Positions 1 through 9,327 of a stretch of 64,000 nucleotides of DNA are shown here, piece by piece. The notes beneath the pieces are model-generated. The model had not been told where the DNA came from, ran no database searches, and worked only from the letters and a program-made list of their open reading frames with translations. Within the stretch, counting starts at the first letter, position 1. Each line of letters opens with the position of its first letter. The stretch comes from Diplolepis rosae. Lineage: Eukaryota; Arthropoda; Insecta; Hymenoptera; Diplolepididae. Location of the stretch: positions 14,198,001 through 14,262,000 of the forward strand of contig JAPYXD010000704.1 of the NCBI GenBank assembly GCA_030998225.1. The letters run 5' to 3'. A program made the translations under genes and the position numbers.

Positions 1-57
1 ATAACCACTTACGAATCAGACATCTAAAGAACACCAGATTGTAATAACTATTAAATA

Positions 58-1361
58 AAGGGTTTTCCAATAGGGATACAACAAATTTATATATGAATAA
101 AACACAGAAATATTTGAGATATTGAGTTCAAATTTATTGTGGGTGTAGTGCAAGCATTACATTTTATGAATGAAATTCGATATCAGTCATATGACCACCA
201 CGAGCCCGTTTACAGCGGTCGATTCTTTGGACCCAATTTTCCACCACTCTGGCACACATTTCGACCGGAACGTTGGCAATTTCGCGTTGGATGTTGTCTT
301 TGAGGACGTCTAAAGTTGCTGGCTTGTTGGCATAGACCAGTGACTTGATATGGCCCCATAAAAAGAAATCCAATGGCGTTAGATCGCATGAACGAGGCGG
401 CCATTCGACCGGACCATTTCTCGAGATAACACGTTCACCGAATTTGCCTTTCAATAAATCGATTGTGACGCGTGCTGTGTGGCTAGTGACACTGTCTCGT
501 TGAAACCGCAAATCGTTGATGTCAAGTTCATCCAATTTTGGCCACAAATAATCTTCCAGCATAGCACAATAGCGCTCTCCATTGACGTTAACATGACGGT
601 CATTTTCATCCACGAAAAAATACGGCCCAATAACACCTCCGGCATGAAAACCGCACCAAACAGTCACTTTTTGCGGATGCAACGGTGTCTCAAGAAGCAC
701 AGTTGGGTTTGTTGCTGACCAATAACGCATATTTTGCTTATTAACAAAGCCATTGAGCCAGAAATGAGCTTCATCGCTGAAGATGATTTTTCGATGAAAT
801 TCTTCATTTTCTTCAAGCTTTGCCAGAGCCCAATTGAAGAAGTTTCGGCGTTTCAAATGATCAAGTGGCTTTGGTTCTTGAGTCAATTTAATCTTGAAAG
901 CATGTAGGCCAAGATCTTTTTGCATAATACGCCACAGTGTCGTTTGAGCGATGCCCAATTCTTGAGAACGACGTGGAATCGACTGATTTGGCTCATTTTG
1001 AATCGATGCACTTACGGCTGCGATTATTCCTTCGCTTCAAGCAATACGACGTCTTTTTGGCACCGGAACGTCCAATAGTGTAAATTTGGTCTCGAATTTA
1101 TCCACTATAGCACGCACAGTCTGTCGGGTGGGACGATTATTACGGCCGAAAATTGGAGTAAGCGCTCTTAAAGTTGCGACCACCGACTCAGAATTTCGGT
1201 ATTAATTTGTAATAATTTCCAAACGTTTCTAGTTCGTGAACTTTACCATGATGAAAATGTTGACTTTAACTAATGTTTTGACATTGACAGTTCATTAAAA
1301 AAGTTTAAGGGTGCGTTCATATAAAGATACGAAATTATTATGTCCCTATTGGAAAACCCTT
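58..1361 (-). mobile_element. rosa-like DD41D Tc1/mariner-superfamily transposon, near full length
   Basis: The element is 1304 bp and is flanked by TA on both sides (56-57 and 1362-1363). The terminal inverted repeats start AAGGGTTTTCCAATAGGGA and agree over about 21 bases with one mismatch. It encodes one transposase on the minus strand, described separately. The length and the TA duplication fit the Tc1/mariner superfamily. The 41-residue spacing between the second and third catalytic aspartates points to the rosa/DD41D branch. The ends look mobilisable but the gene is dead, so the copy is at best non-autonomous. Confidence 0.9.
164..1249 (-). pseudogene. DD41D transposase, three in-frame stops
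   Basis: A DDE/D transposase that would cut and join the element ends in the nucleus. The reading frame runs from an ATG at 1249 to a stop at 164 (361 codons) without frameshift, but has stops at codon 7 (TAG), codon 16 (TAA) and codon 71 (TGA). The N-terminal third contains the helix-turn-helix DNA-binding region; its second half ends in RRSQELGIAQTTLWRIM at about residues 90-109. The catalytic residues are D159 (in SDEAHFW), D252 (in FQRDSVTSHTA, where FQQDGATSHTA is usual) and D294 (in DLTPLDFFLWG), giving 41 residues between the last two. The C-terminus ends RGGHMTDIEFHS, the same ending type as in the elements at 2.4 and 17 kb. All three aspartates survive, so inactivation came mainly through the N-terminal nonsense mutations. 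Confidence 0.9.
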
Positions 1362-1416
1362 TACCATCACAAATGAAAACAGTGGAAACGAGCGAGATCA
1401 CCTATCATGGTGGATT

Positions 1417-2138
1417 CAAGGGGTAAACCACTCTAAAATCAGCATGACAACTTTAATGGTTATATGGACGTTGTGCTCTGATTTTTCAATATCGGTCACC
1501 CTAAAGTAATTAAAATAAGGAATCTGTCTTATGAGCTTGTTAGAGTAGCACCAACCCAATAGGCGATCGTTATTCGTAACGTCAAAGTTACTCTCTCTTT
1601 CTCATAAGCTAGCGATAAGTGCGTCATCGCTAGCAGAGCTAGAAGCGCCTGGTCTGGTAGCTTCTCGGATGACTTTTTCCTCATCAGTTTCGTTGATACC
1701 CCGATTTCGACGCTAATCGAATCTTTCTGTTGAACCGGTAAAACAGCAATGATCCCGTTTCTAAGCATGAATGGACTTGAAAGACGTGTTCCGAGTTTAG
1801 CCGACTCGTCACGAAGAGTAAGACTCGGAGAAATCCACACGCTGTAGTAAGCGATCGAATGCTATTGTTTCTTATTCGACGCTTATCCCATCGTCATTTC
1901 TCTTCGCGGTGCGTTGTGTATAGCTACACTTGTGATTTCTTTCCTTAGCAGTTGATTTAAACGATTTTATTCGTATGCGAATGATTTCATTTCATGGAAT
2001 AAGAAGCTTATGTTTTACATAACAAAAAAATTCAATCGACAGTTGCGCTGCGTTCAGGAGAATAAAGCTACACTTATTTAAACACCATCTACAGATTTTT
2101 AATTAAAGAAAATCATGATTTTAGTGGTTTACCCCTGG
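1417..2138. mobile_element. hAT-type non-autonomous element (MITE)
   Basis: The inverted ends are CAAGGGGTAAACCACT and, reversed, CCAGGGGTAAACCACT, followed by AAAATCA on both sides with a 2-base offset. The direct 8-bp duplication GGTGGATT lies at 1409-1416 and 2139-2146. An 8-bp duplication and a CA-GGGG start fit the hAT superfamily. The inside is GC-richer than its surroundings and contains small palindromes around GCTAGCGAT. A 103-codon minus-strand frame at 1529-1840 shows no hAT transposase feature and is probably chance. Confidence 0.8.
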
Positions 2139-2376
2139 GGTGGATTATCTCGAAAAGGGTAAAACAGTGAACTCAGTTTACTACTGCACCCTTTCACGCC
2201 GTTTGAGTGAAACAAGACAATGCGCGTGTTCTCATATCCGTACAATCGATGGCTGAAATCCATAAATCATAATAGACAGGTCCAAGTTGGAGTCAATGAG
2301 TATTTTAAGAGCCTAGAAGAATCACTTTTTAAACCAGGTAATAGGGGTTTGCATGTGAAACCGCTGTTCACATATA

Positions 2377-3015
2377 CAGGGTTTTCCAATTAGAGGTTTC
2401 ATTTTGATTTGTAAGAAAAACGAGTGTTTTTTGTGAAAAATCATTTGATTTTTATTTCATTCAATAGCGGAAGGTTGCCATTAATAATGAATAACAATAT
2501 CATTCATATGGCCTCCACAACTACGTTTGCAGGAAATAAACATCGTCCACATCCATATGTTCTAATTCTATGCATAAAAATTCATTAATCATGGTTCAAT
2601 GGCGCAATGCAGTCACCAAAACAGTCGCTCCAGCTTCATTATCAAAACAGGAAGGTCCAATGATCTCCCCTGCCCAAAAACCGCACCAAACAGTTACACA
2701 TTGCTGATAGAGAGGCTTTTCAATAATCATTTTTGGGTTTTCGAGCCCCAAATGCGAGAATTCTGTTTATTAACGTAGCCTTCGAAGTGAAAATGAGCAT
2801 CTTCGCTCATAATGATTTTTCGGTGAAATTCATCATTTTCATTCATTTTTGTGGCGAATTTTAAGAATTCCAATGCGTTGTTGAAGCGTGTATCGTTATA
2901 TTTTTTCTACACGTATAGTTTTTAGTTGTCATCTGTCAAAAAATGACACCTCTTATTATGACACCTGCCAAAATAGCGGGCTATTCAAAATGAAACCTCT
3001 AATTGGAAAACCCTG
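2377..3015 (-). mobile_element. Internally deleted Tc1/mariner-superfamily element with perfect 30-bp TIRs
   Basis: The 30-bp ends at 2377-2406 and 2986-3015 are perfect inverted copies starting CAGGGTTTTCCAATTAGAGG, with TA on both sides (2375-2376, 3016-3017). The 639-bp body keeps scraps of a minus-strand transposase related to the one at 164-1249: a block reading ENDEFHRKII then AHFHFEGYVNKQN (first catalytic region, about 2745-2850), and a C-terminal GGHMNDIVIHY near 2500. Stops and deletions remove the second and third catalytic aspartates. The perfect ends suggest fairly recent mobilisation in trans. Confidence 0.85.
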
Positions 3016-3132
3016 TATATGGCCTTAGCTGCTTCTGTAGCTGCTGTGTAATGCCAGATTTGGTTTTCTTTTTCGTATCAGACATCTGTCAACTTTATCC
3101 AGTAAATGATATTCTAAGCTCATACAACAACA

Positions 3133-3987
3133 TTGTTTAATATCGTATTGAAAATATCGAATTTTGTAGCAAATTCTCATTATTGGCGCGAAGTTTTACT
3201 TCATTATTTTATTTCAAAGAAAACCGCTGCTGGAAGTCATCGTATTCTTGTGAAAGTGTATGGTAAACATGATCTATCAGAAACAAAATGCAATTATTGG
3301 TTTCGAGGATTCAAAAGTGGTAATTTTGACCTCAGCAACAAAGATCGTGGAAAACCACCAAAGCAATTTGAAGAAGCAGAATTTAATAGATTGCTCGACG
3401 AAGATTCAACTCAAATGCAATTGGAAAAATACAGAAAGAAGGAAAATGGGTGCTGGACGGATTGAAAGGAGACATCGAAAGGCGAAAAACCATTTGTGAA
3501 ATTTTGCCTGATCGGTTCAATAGAATATTATATTGTGCTAGTAGGGAAAAAAGTTTATTTTGCGAGTGTGAAGTTTGATTCCCAAGCAAAGCGAGGGCAA
3601 CAATCACGAGTAAAATCATGGGTAGACCCCGGCCAACTATCAATATTACAACCAGTACGCAATATTCATGGAAAGAAGGCTTTGATGTGTATTTGGTGGG
3701 GTCAGAAGAAAGCTGTGTATTATGAACTATTAAAACCTGGTGAAACGGTTACTGATGATCGCTACCGACAACAATTTATAAAATTGAACCAAGCATTGAA
3801 TCAAAAACAACCAGAATAGGGAAAAGAATACAAAAGTAACTTTGGTCCATGACAATGCACGGCCTCATGTTGCAAAACCACTCAAAACATATTTAGAAAA
3901 TTTCAAATGGAATTTGCTACCTCACGCGCTGTACTCACAAGATCAAGCTCCTTTTGATTGCTACTTATTTCAATTGATAGCAGTTCT
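3133..3987 (+). pseudogene. Mariner (DD34D) transposase, frameshifted and interrupted
   Basis: This is a mariner transposase of the Mos1/mauritiana type by recognised similarity. The N-terminal HTH block runs from about 3170 (HYWREVLLHYFISKKTAA, then WFRGFKSGNFDLSNKDRGKP). About 25 residues of the second HTH are missing near 3430. The frame then changes to read DIERRKTICEIL near 3470, and again to read KSWVDPGQ, ALMCIWWGQKKAVYYELLKP and DRYRQQFIKLNQAL up to a stop at 3819. After another shift it reads VTLVHDNARPHVAKPLKTY and APFDCYLF; the last two aspartates are 34 residues apart. The first catalytic motif, normally TGDEKW, is reduced to GKKV, so the first aspartate is gone. The gene stops at a MITE insertion; what lies beyond 4752 could not be aligned confidently. 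The start is not preserved as a clear ATG. Confidence 0.85.
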
Positions 3988-3990
3988 TTA

Positions 3991-4749
3991 AGGACGTTCT
4001 CTTGCCCGTAGATGTGCTCATCCAACTCTATCATAGGTTGTGGGATTACTGTTAAGATTTTAAAGTGACATGTTTGATAACATGTCTGCTATTATATTGA
4101 CCCATAATTCATAGAATTTTCTTTCTAACCGAATGAGATGAGCACCGTTTATGCGCAAAAGTAACAAAATGTGTCTTCTGCGTCGATTTGTGCGATTTGG
4201 CAACACCGCTTTCCTGTCTTTCTCATATCGAGTCGAAAGCATATGGTGTGAGAGAGGTTATATTATGAGTTTATTGACAGTTTGTAAATACTAATAAGAT
4301 GTCTAATAAATTTCGCAAAAAAAATTGATTTTTTATTTCACAAATGTAAGCGTACGCGCGCGCTGTTGATGCGGTGTTGCCAAGTCACCATATTTGCTTC
4401 AGCAAGCTGGCTAAGAATTTGTGCAACTGCGAGTTTCAACAACGTATATCTTTAAAAGTAGTGCCGGTACACGTATTTTTTATGGTGGCATACGATTCCT
4501 TATAATCTCTAGTATAATATACTAGTTTTCCAAAAAAATCTAAAGAAAATTGTGCTTTTAATGTAAAGAAAGGTATCGCGAAACTGAACTACGCCTATCT
4601 AACACGTGTTAAGAGATTCAACTTTAGAGCTTAATTTCTCGATTTTAAGTACCGGTCTTGATGCTAATCTTTTTAAAAGAAAGTAAAAAGTACTTATTTA
4701 CGAAGTTTGAAAGAAATCTAAAGAAAAGTGATTTTCAAGAGAACGTCCT
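3991..4749. mobile_element. TA-flanked MITE inserted in the mariner pseudogene
   Basis: The ends AGGACGTTCTCTTG (3991-4004, and inverted at 4736-4749) are 14-bp perfect inverted repeats. TA lies on both sides (3989-3990, 4750-4751). It splits the mariner transposase after the third catalytic region, so it arrived later. No transposase remnant is visible; a 60-codon minus-strand frame at 4060-4242 looks like chance. A short GC-rich stretch lies near 4352-4385. Confidence 0.8.
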
Positions 4750-4751
4750 TA

Positions 4752-5317
4752 AAAACCATATTTTGTGAAGAGAACAAATAAACATTAACAAGAATATGAC
4801 AAATTAATTTTAATAAGATTTGGAAGAATTTCTATCCAAATGTCTCATAGAAGAAGGCAAAAATTGGTAAATATCTTTCCTACTTTGGTTTGACTGAAAT
4901 AAAATAGCTATTCAAAAGTTATGATTGAATTTCATCGCCTTTAGGGGTAAAGTTATCAAATAATCTCGATTTAATTTTTCGGAATTCCAATCAAATTTCA
5001 TCCATGCAAAATTGAAAAAGCGAATTCAATTGAATATGATTCTTTTCCATCAAAATTTACTAGATGAGATCACAAAGATTCATAAAAAATATTAACAGAT
5101 TCGTTTTTGACATTGGTAAATGGTTTAAGGTCAATTTATGCCACATTCAAATCCAGAGAGGTCTCTAATAAGAATATAGCGTAGTAGGTATCACAACTTC
5201 TACGTTTCGTGACCCATTAATTTCTTATAACTGTAAGAAGGTCGGAGGAATAATGAATTAAACTACTTAGTGATTAAAATTTAAAAGGTTTAATGTCCGA
5301 ACAAAATTCTTCATTAG
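4752..5317. other. AT-rich sequence, no gene seen
   Basis: It may include the degraded 3' end of the mariner copy next door, but no diagnostic mariner C-terminal motif or TIR could be recognised. Confidence 0.5.
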
Positions 5318-6062
5318 AAAAAGGAGAAATGACCAACCTCGGACTACGTAGAATTGTACTCTAAATTTATTATTCTTGATAACGTTTCGAAGATAATATG
5401 TCAACCTATTCAGTTCATCATAATAATTTGATTTGAAAATTTTTTACTCTATATAAAACAAAAACAGATTTATAAAAATGTTAAAATTAATGAACAAATA
5501 AAGTTAATCACAATTTAATATTTTTTTAAAATTACCTGTCATTACAACATAACATTCACTGATACATCACAAAAATTTCGAAGATGTCAAATAAAACTGT
5601 AGTCAGAAACTTTCCATAATGTTTCAAAATTTGAAGTAAGAAACATAACTGGAAATTATGTTACTATTAATTATATTAAAACAAATTGTAGTCAAATTTA
5701 TAAAATCTAATTGACATTTGTAATTTGAGTTTCATTTTACACATTCTTCTTAAAAAAATATTTTTATATAACTAATTTGCAAAAACGTTGAAACTTATTA
5801 ATTTTATCAGATTAAGTGGCATCATTATATCAACGATCAGATACTACTAAGAAATTAAACGTCAACCAATGGAATAATAGTGGACAAAATTGAAAACAGT
5901 GCAAAATACAAATTTAATAGAATATAGAATTAATATTTTTGTTTAATATTTTTGTTTAAAAAATTGTTTTATATTATATGAGTTGATCTAAAATTATATC
6001 ATAGGAAGGATTGTAATCTTTTAAATCAGAAACGACATTTATACTGTTTTTTCCTTCTTTTT
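5318..6062 (-). repeat. PLE 3' untranslated / pLTR-like region
   Basis: This stretch lies directly downstream, on the minus strand, of the PLE coding remnant at 6063-6814. Its distal part is homologous to 40880-41110 on the plus strand: shared blocks include a run with TTACAAATGTCAATT, one ending TTTTATATAG, and the tail AGTCCGAGGTTGGTCATTTC (here reversed at 5326-5345). The 41-kb copy lacks about 200 bp found here. It carries the hammerhead-like motif annotated separately. Confidence 0.7.
5379..5415 (-). ncRNA. Hammerhead-ribozyme-like motif, degenerate
   Basis: On the minus strand the order is CTGAATA, a stem II region, CGAAACGTT. Compared with the hammerhead core (CUGANGA ... GAAA ... UH) the second conserved G of CUGANGA is replaced by T, so cleavage is unlikely. 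The ACGT palindrome that lets very short stem III versions work as dimers is kept. The position, about 650 bp after the PLE stop codon, and the homology to the better copy at 41.0 kb support descent from a PLE hammerhead. Confidence 0.5.
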
Positions 6063-6814
6063 TTATGAAAACATTTCTGCAATTATTCTTTTAAAGTAGT
6101 TTGTTTCTTTATGTAAAATTTTAATATTATCCCAATCAAAATCATGTTGAGATCCTGCATCACTTTTATTGTTTATTCTGTGTTTCGTAACCACATTATG
6201 GTATTTTTCTTTTAGATTAATATTTTTCTTATGTTCCTCACATCTGACAAATAGCATTCTTCCAGTTTATCCAACATAAGTTTTAGAACAATCTAAGCAT
6301 GGAATCTTATAAATAACATTTGAATTTTATAATTTTTCTAAAGAGTCTTTAACTAATTTTATGTATTTATCCAGTTTTGATGTATTTCTAAAAACTGTGG
6401 TTAAGTTATAATCATTTAAAAGTCTTTTAATTTGATACGGTAAATTTCCAAAATAAGGAATAGAAACTACACGTTTGTAATCTATTTCTCTCTGTTTATT
6501 ATTCGGAATGAATTCTAAAATTGTATTTTTATTCTTAATTTGAAAAATTCTAATATTTATATGCTTGTTAATCAAATTTATTGGATAATTATTAAGCACC
6601 AGTAAATTCTTAATTATTTTCAAATTTTCTTAATGAAATTTTTCAGGTGATACTAATATTGCCGTATCCACTAAATTTTTTATAATCGCAATTTTTTTTT
6701 GAAAAGGATGATTTGAATGGAAGTTTAAGCATCTACCAGAAAACGTGTTTTTTCTAAACCAATTTGTTACAAGAGTACTAACTTGATTTTTTATTACCAA
6801 CAGATTCATAAATC
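6063..6814 (-). pseudogene. Penelope-like element, end of RT plus GIY-YIG endonuclease, with stops
   Basis: This is the C-terminal part of a PLE protein, which copies RNA with a reverse transcriptase and nicks DNA with a GIY-YIG nuclease. Reading from 6814 downwards on the minus strand: LVTNWFRKNTFSGRCLNFHS and HPFQKKIAIIKNLVD, the conserved segment after the RT core; then LLVLNNYPINLINKHI; then SIPYFGNLPYQIKRLLNDYN; then the endonuclease NVIYKIPCLDCSKTYVG (VIY...YVG for GIY-YIG), an R/EH block and HNVVTKHRINN followed by HDFDWDNIKIL and YFKRIIAEMF at the C-terminus. It is broken by stops near 6630, 6325 and 6265. The RT catalytic core upstream is missing, so this is a 5'-truncated copy, the usual state of PLE insertions. 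Confidence 0.85.
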
Positions 6815-7469
6815 ATCTGAAAATATTGGGGTCATTTAATTATAGAGATCTCTTTTTATCAATAGGAATTAAACGAAAATAAAGTTAAGCGCTACTAAAA
6901 TTCGGTTTGAGAAGAACAACAATTAGATTTCGGTAATAATAACTATTAAGGGGCACAACTAGTTTGACCGCCTGAAAAACAGGTGATTTTTGTGAATTTA
7001 AAAAAAAGTATTCCATCGAATGTTTTAAAATTTTGCAGATATATTTGTGCATAAATAATGAATACACAGTAATGTTTTCAAATGAAAATATTCGATTTTC
7101 AGCAAGTTATCCACCATCTCTTGAGTCTTCAAAAAAAAAAAAGGTTCCGCCACTGCTGCAGTGATTGTCGCCTTCTGAGTAACAGAAATCAAAAAAACCA
7201 AAAATTTAATTAAACTGGAATATATTTCCTATACAATGACCCTCGATTGTAAACAAAATTAAAATGCAACAAAATGGCGGAGTTTTGAAAAAAAAATTAA
7301 AATTTTGCTGAAAAATCTGATGGTTTTTGGCGTGGCAAAATTATATTTTTCATCCAATGATAAAACTGGAGGGTCATTGTAAAAAGAAAACACAATAAGC
7401 TAAAAAAAGACGCAAGTCGATCGGATGATTTGTTATCGAATTACAGCTGCAGCAAATTTGAAAAATGTA
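6815..7469. other. AT-rich sequence, no gene seen
   Basis: There is no recognised element. A 60-codon minus-strand frame at 6885-7067 has no family features. Confidence 0.5.
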
Positions 7470-7732
7470 GTCGGGCCAACTTTGGCGAATTGCTTTAGAT
7501 GACCGTGACAATTCAGTCGGCCTACCTCTGGGCCACAGTTGAACCAATTGTCGGCATGTTAATAACTAGATTCCGTTGCCATTGCACGACCAACTGTCGG
7601 CCCAACTATGGCCCAAACTCGAACCGACTGTCGGGCCAACCTTGGCGAATTACCTTAGATGACCGTGACAGTTCAGTCGGCTCACCTCTGGGCCACGGTT
7701 TAACTAATTGTCGGCATATTATTAACTAGATT
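7470..7732. repeat. GC-rich direct repeat pair, 103-bp units 160 bp apart
   Basis: Units 7470-7572 and 7630-7732 both begin GTCGGGCCAAC, contain TTAGATGACCGTGACA and CACCTCTGGGCCAC-like blocks and end ACTAGATT, with about 85-90% identity by eye. The 57-bp spacer repeats the GTCGGCCCAAC motif. The block is much GC-richer than its surroundings and resembles the GC-rich repeats at 8262-8521. Short frames here are repeat shadows. Confidence 0.85.
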
Positions 7733-8044
7733 ATACCCGTGCGTAAATTGCCTTATTTTGCCTTATTTAAAAAAAATCTTGACATTAAAATGTAAAAAGT
7801 TGTATACTATGTAAATTATTACTAACGTACTGTAAAAATATATACTTCTAAAGTATACAACTTTTTACTAGATAATGTTTTTGATAAAAAAATTTTTTCC
7901 AAGTTACATACGAAAATACTGTGTTTTATAGAGATTTAACTCAGTCATTGAAAGTGGAAAAATTTTAAACCCATAACTGATTAAAATACCTGAATCAAAA
8001 AGATTGCTTATTAACAGGGTACAGAACCATCTTTTACGGCTTTT

Positions 8045-8205
8045 GCAGCAGTAGCTTATAAGTGAGATTTTTTTCGAAATATGTTAAGCGAGAATAGCCG
8101 AGAGGCTTTAGGCGTTAGGAATGCATTTAGTTATGTAGATAATATAGGTAAGTTAGAGGGTTTGAATCCAAAAGCGAATACGAAATTTTCAATTCAAGCG
8201 TGCGA
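8045..8205 (+). repeat. tRNA-derived SINE-like repeat, 3' part
   Basis: It contains an internal RNA polymerase III A box, TAGCCGAGAGG (8095-8105), and a B box, GGGTTTGAATCC (8158-8169), at tRNA spacing. The pattern resembles a leucine- or serine-type tRNA, with GGCTTTAGGCG next to the A box. It matches the copy at 36.8-37.06 kb over about 150 bp, including the stretch before the A box. No clean acceptor stem pairs, so it is not a functional tRNA gene. Confidence 0.7.
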
Positions 8206-8261
8206 TTACAAATTATGTATCAATAATGTACTAATAATGTACTAATAAAATAATGTTCCTT

Positions 8262-8521
8262 ATCAGGGCCTGCTAGTGCCCTGATTTAAATTTCTACTCG
8301 GGTACAATCATATTTTGCCTAAGACGGCCCATCTCCGGCACCCGGCGTCGGGCCAACTGTTCATGCCAATGGAGGGATAGCGTTATCATTTCACTAGTTG
8401 GCTCAACCTCTGGCCAACAAGGTTGGACCAACCGTGGTCCGACGGTTAATTCGCACCTGGGCTGGAAACCAGACAGTCTGGTCTGGCGCTGGCCAGCGCC
8501 ATTAAATTTTTCCACACGGGT
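8262..8521. repeat. GC-rich palindromic repeat block
   Basis: There are two direct copies of a hairpin followed by a similar tail. The first is CAGGGC...GCCCTG (about 8264-8283), followed by TTAAATTTCTACTCGGGT. The second is the perfect 18-bp palindrome TGGCGCTGGCCAGCGCCA (about 8485-8502), followed by TTAAATTTTTCCACACGGG. Between them lies GTCGGGCCAAC, as in the 7.5-kb repeats. An inverted trace of the CACGGGTATAAT end is at 7728-7741, so 7470-8521 may be one decayed element. A 73-codon minus-strand frame here is a repeat shadow. Confidence 0.65.
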
Positions 8522-9327
8522 TTACGTTTTGTTATCTGCCTAAAAAAAATTATTAAAAAACACTATTTTTTGAGGCTTAATGGTGATGAAATCCCTCAAC
8601 TCCATCTTTGGATTTATGAAAACCTCTTTTTTAATCTCTAATTCGGAGTTTTTCTTACTCCTCATTAAGGGGTTATATACCTTTTTCTGACTCAAAAAAT
8701 AAAAAAAAATTTGTATTGCTTATTTTTAAGTACATACTTTTAACAATGTTTCTTCAAAATTTCATCGAGATCGGGGCACTAGAACCTAAGATACGGCCGT
8801 TCATAGCGCACAGTTTCTGGAACTACTTAATGTCCACCTAAAACTTTAAACGCGATTATCTCGGAATCGTATTTTTGAAAAGATGCCATCGCGGTGAGCA
8901 CGATATCTTGCTAACCACTACATCGATCAATTTGAAATTTGGAGGGGTTGTTTGTACTCACAATAGCTAGTTCGTGAACGAAGGAATTTTTTTTCAGACA
9001 AATCCTTCTGCTTTTTAGCGGAAAACTCCATTTTTCGACCCTAAAAAATCGACTTTTTTGGAAAAAATATCACTGTAACTGAAAAAAATTTTGTTTTATA
9101 AAATCCTCCGTTCACGAACAAGGTCACACTATATACTAACGTAGTTTTTTTTTTTTCAGCTGAGCCGTTACCATTATTTCATGCTCACTGTAAGCCATTA
9201 CAAACAAAAGGAGTTTTGCGGCAAGGAGTCAACCATCCCTAATTTTTCGAATTTTCACTCGATATTTTATACAAAAACACAATAAGAAATTATTCAATGT
9301 ACTTTTAACGTCGGAGAATCATATGAT

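Noticed and set aside
1529..1840. 103-codon minus-strand frame
   Set aside because: It lies wholly inside a 722-bp non-autonomous hAT element, with no transposase motif and no plausible start context.
8088..8176. Functional leucine-type tRNA gene
   Set aside because: Ends do not pair and the same unit recurs as part of a longer repeat at 36.9 kb.
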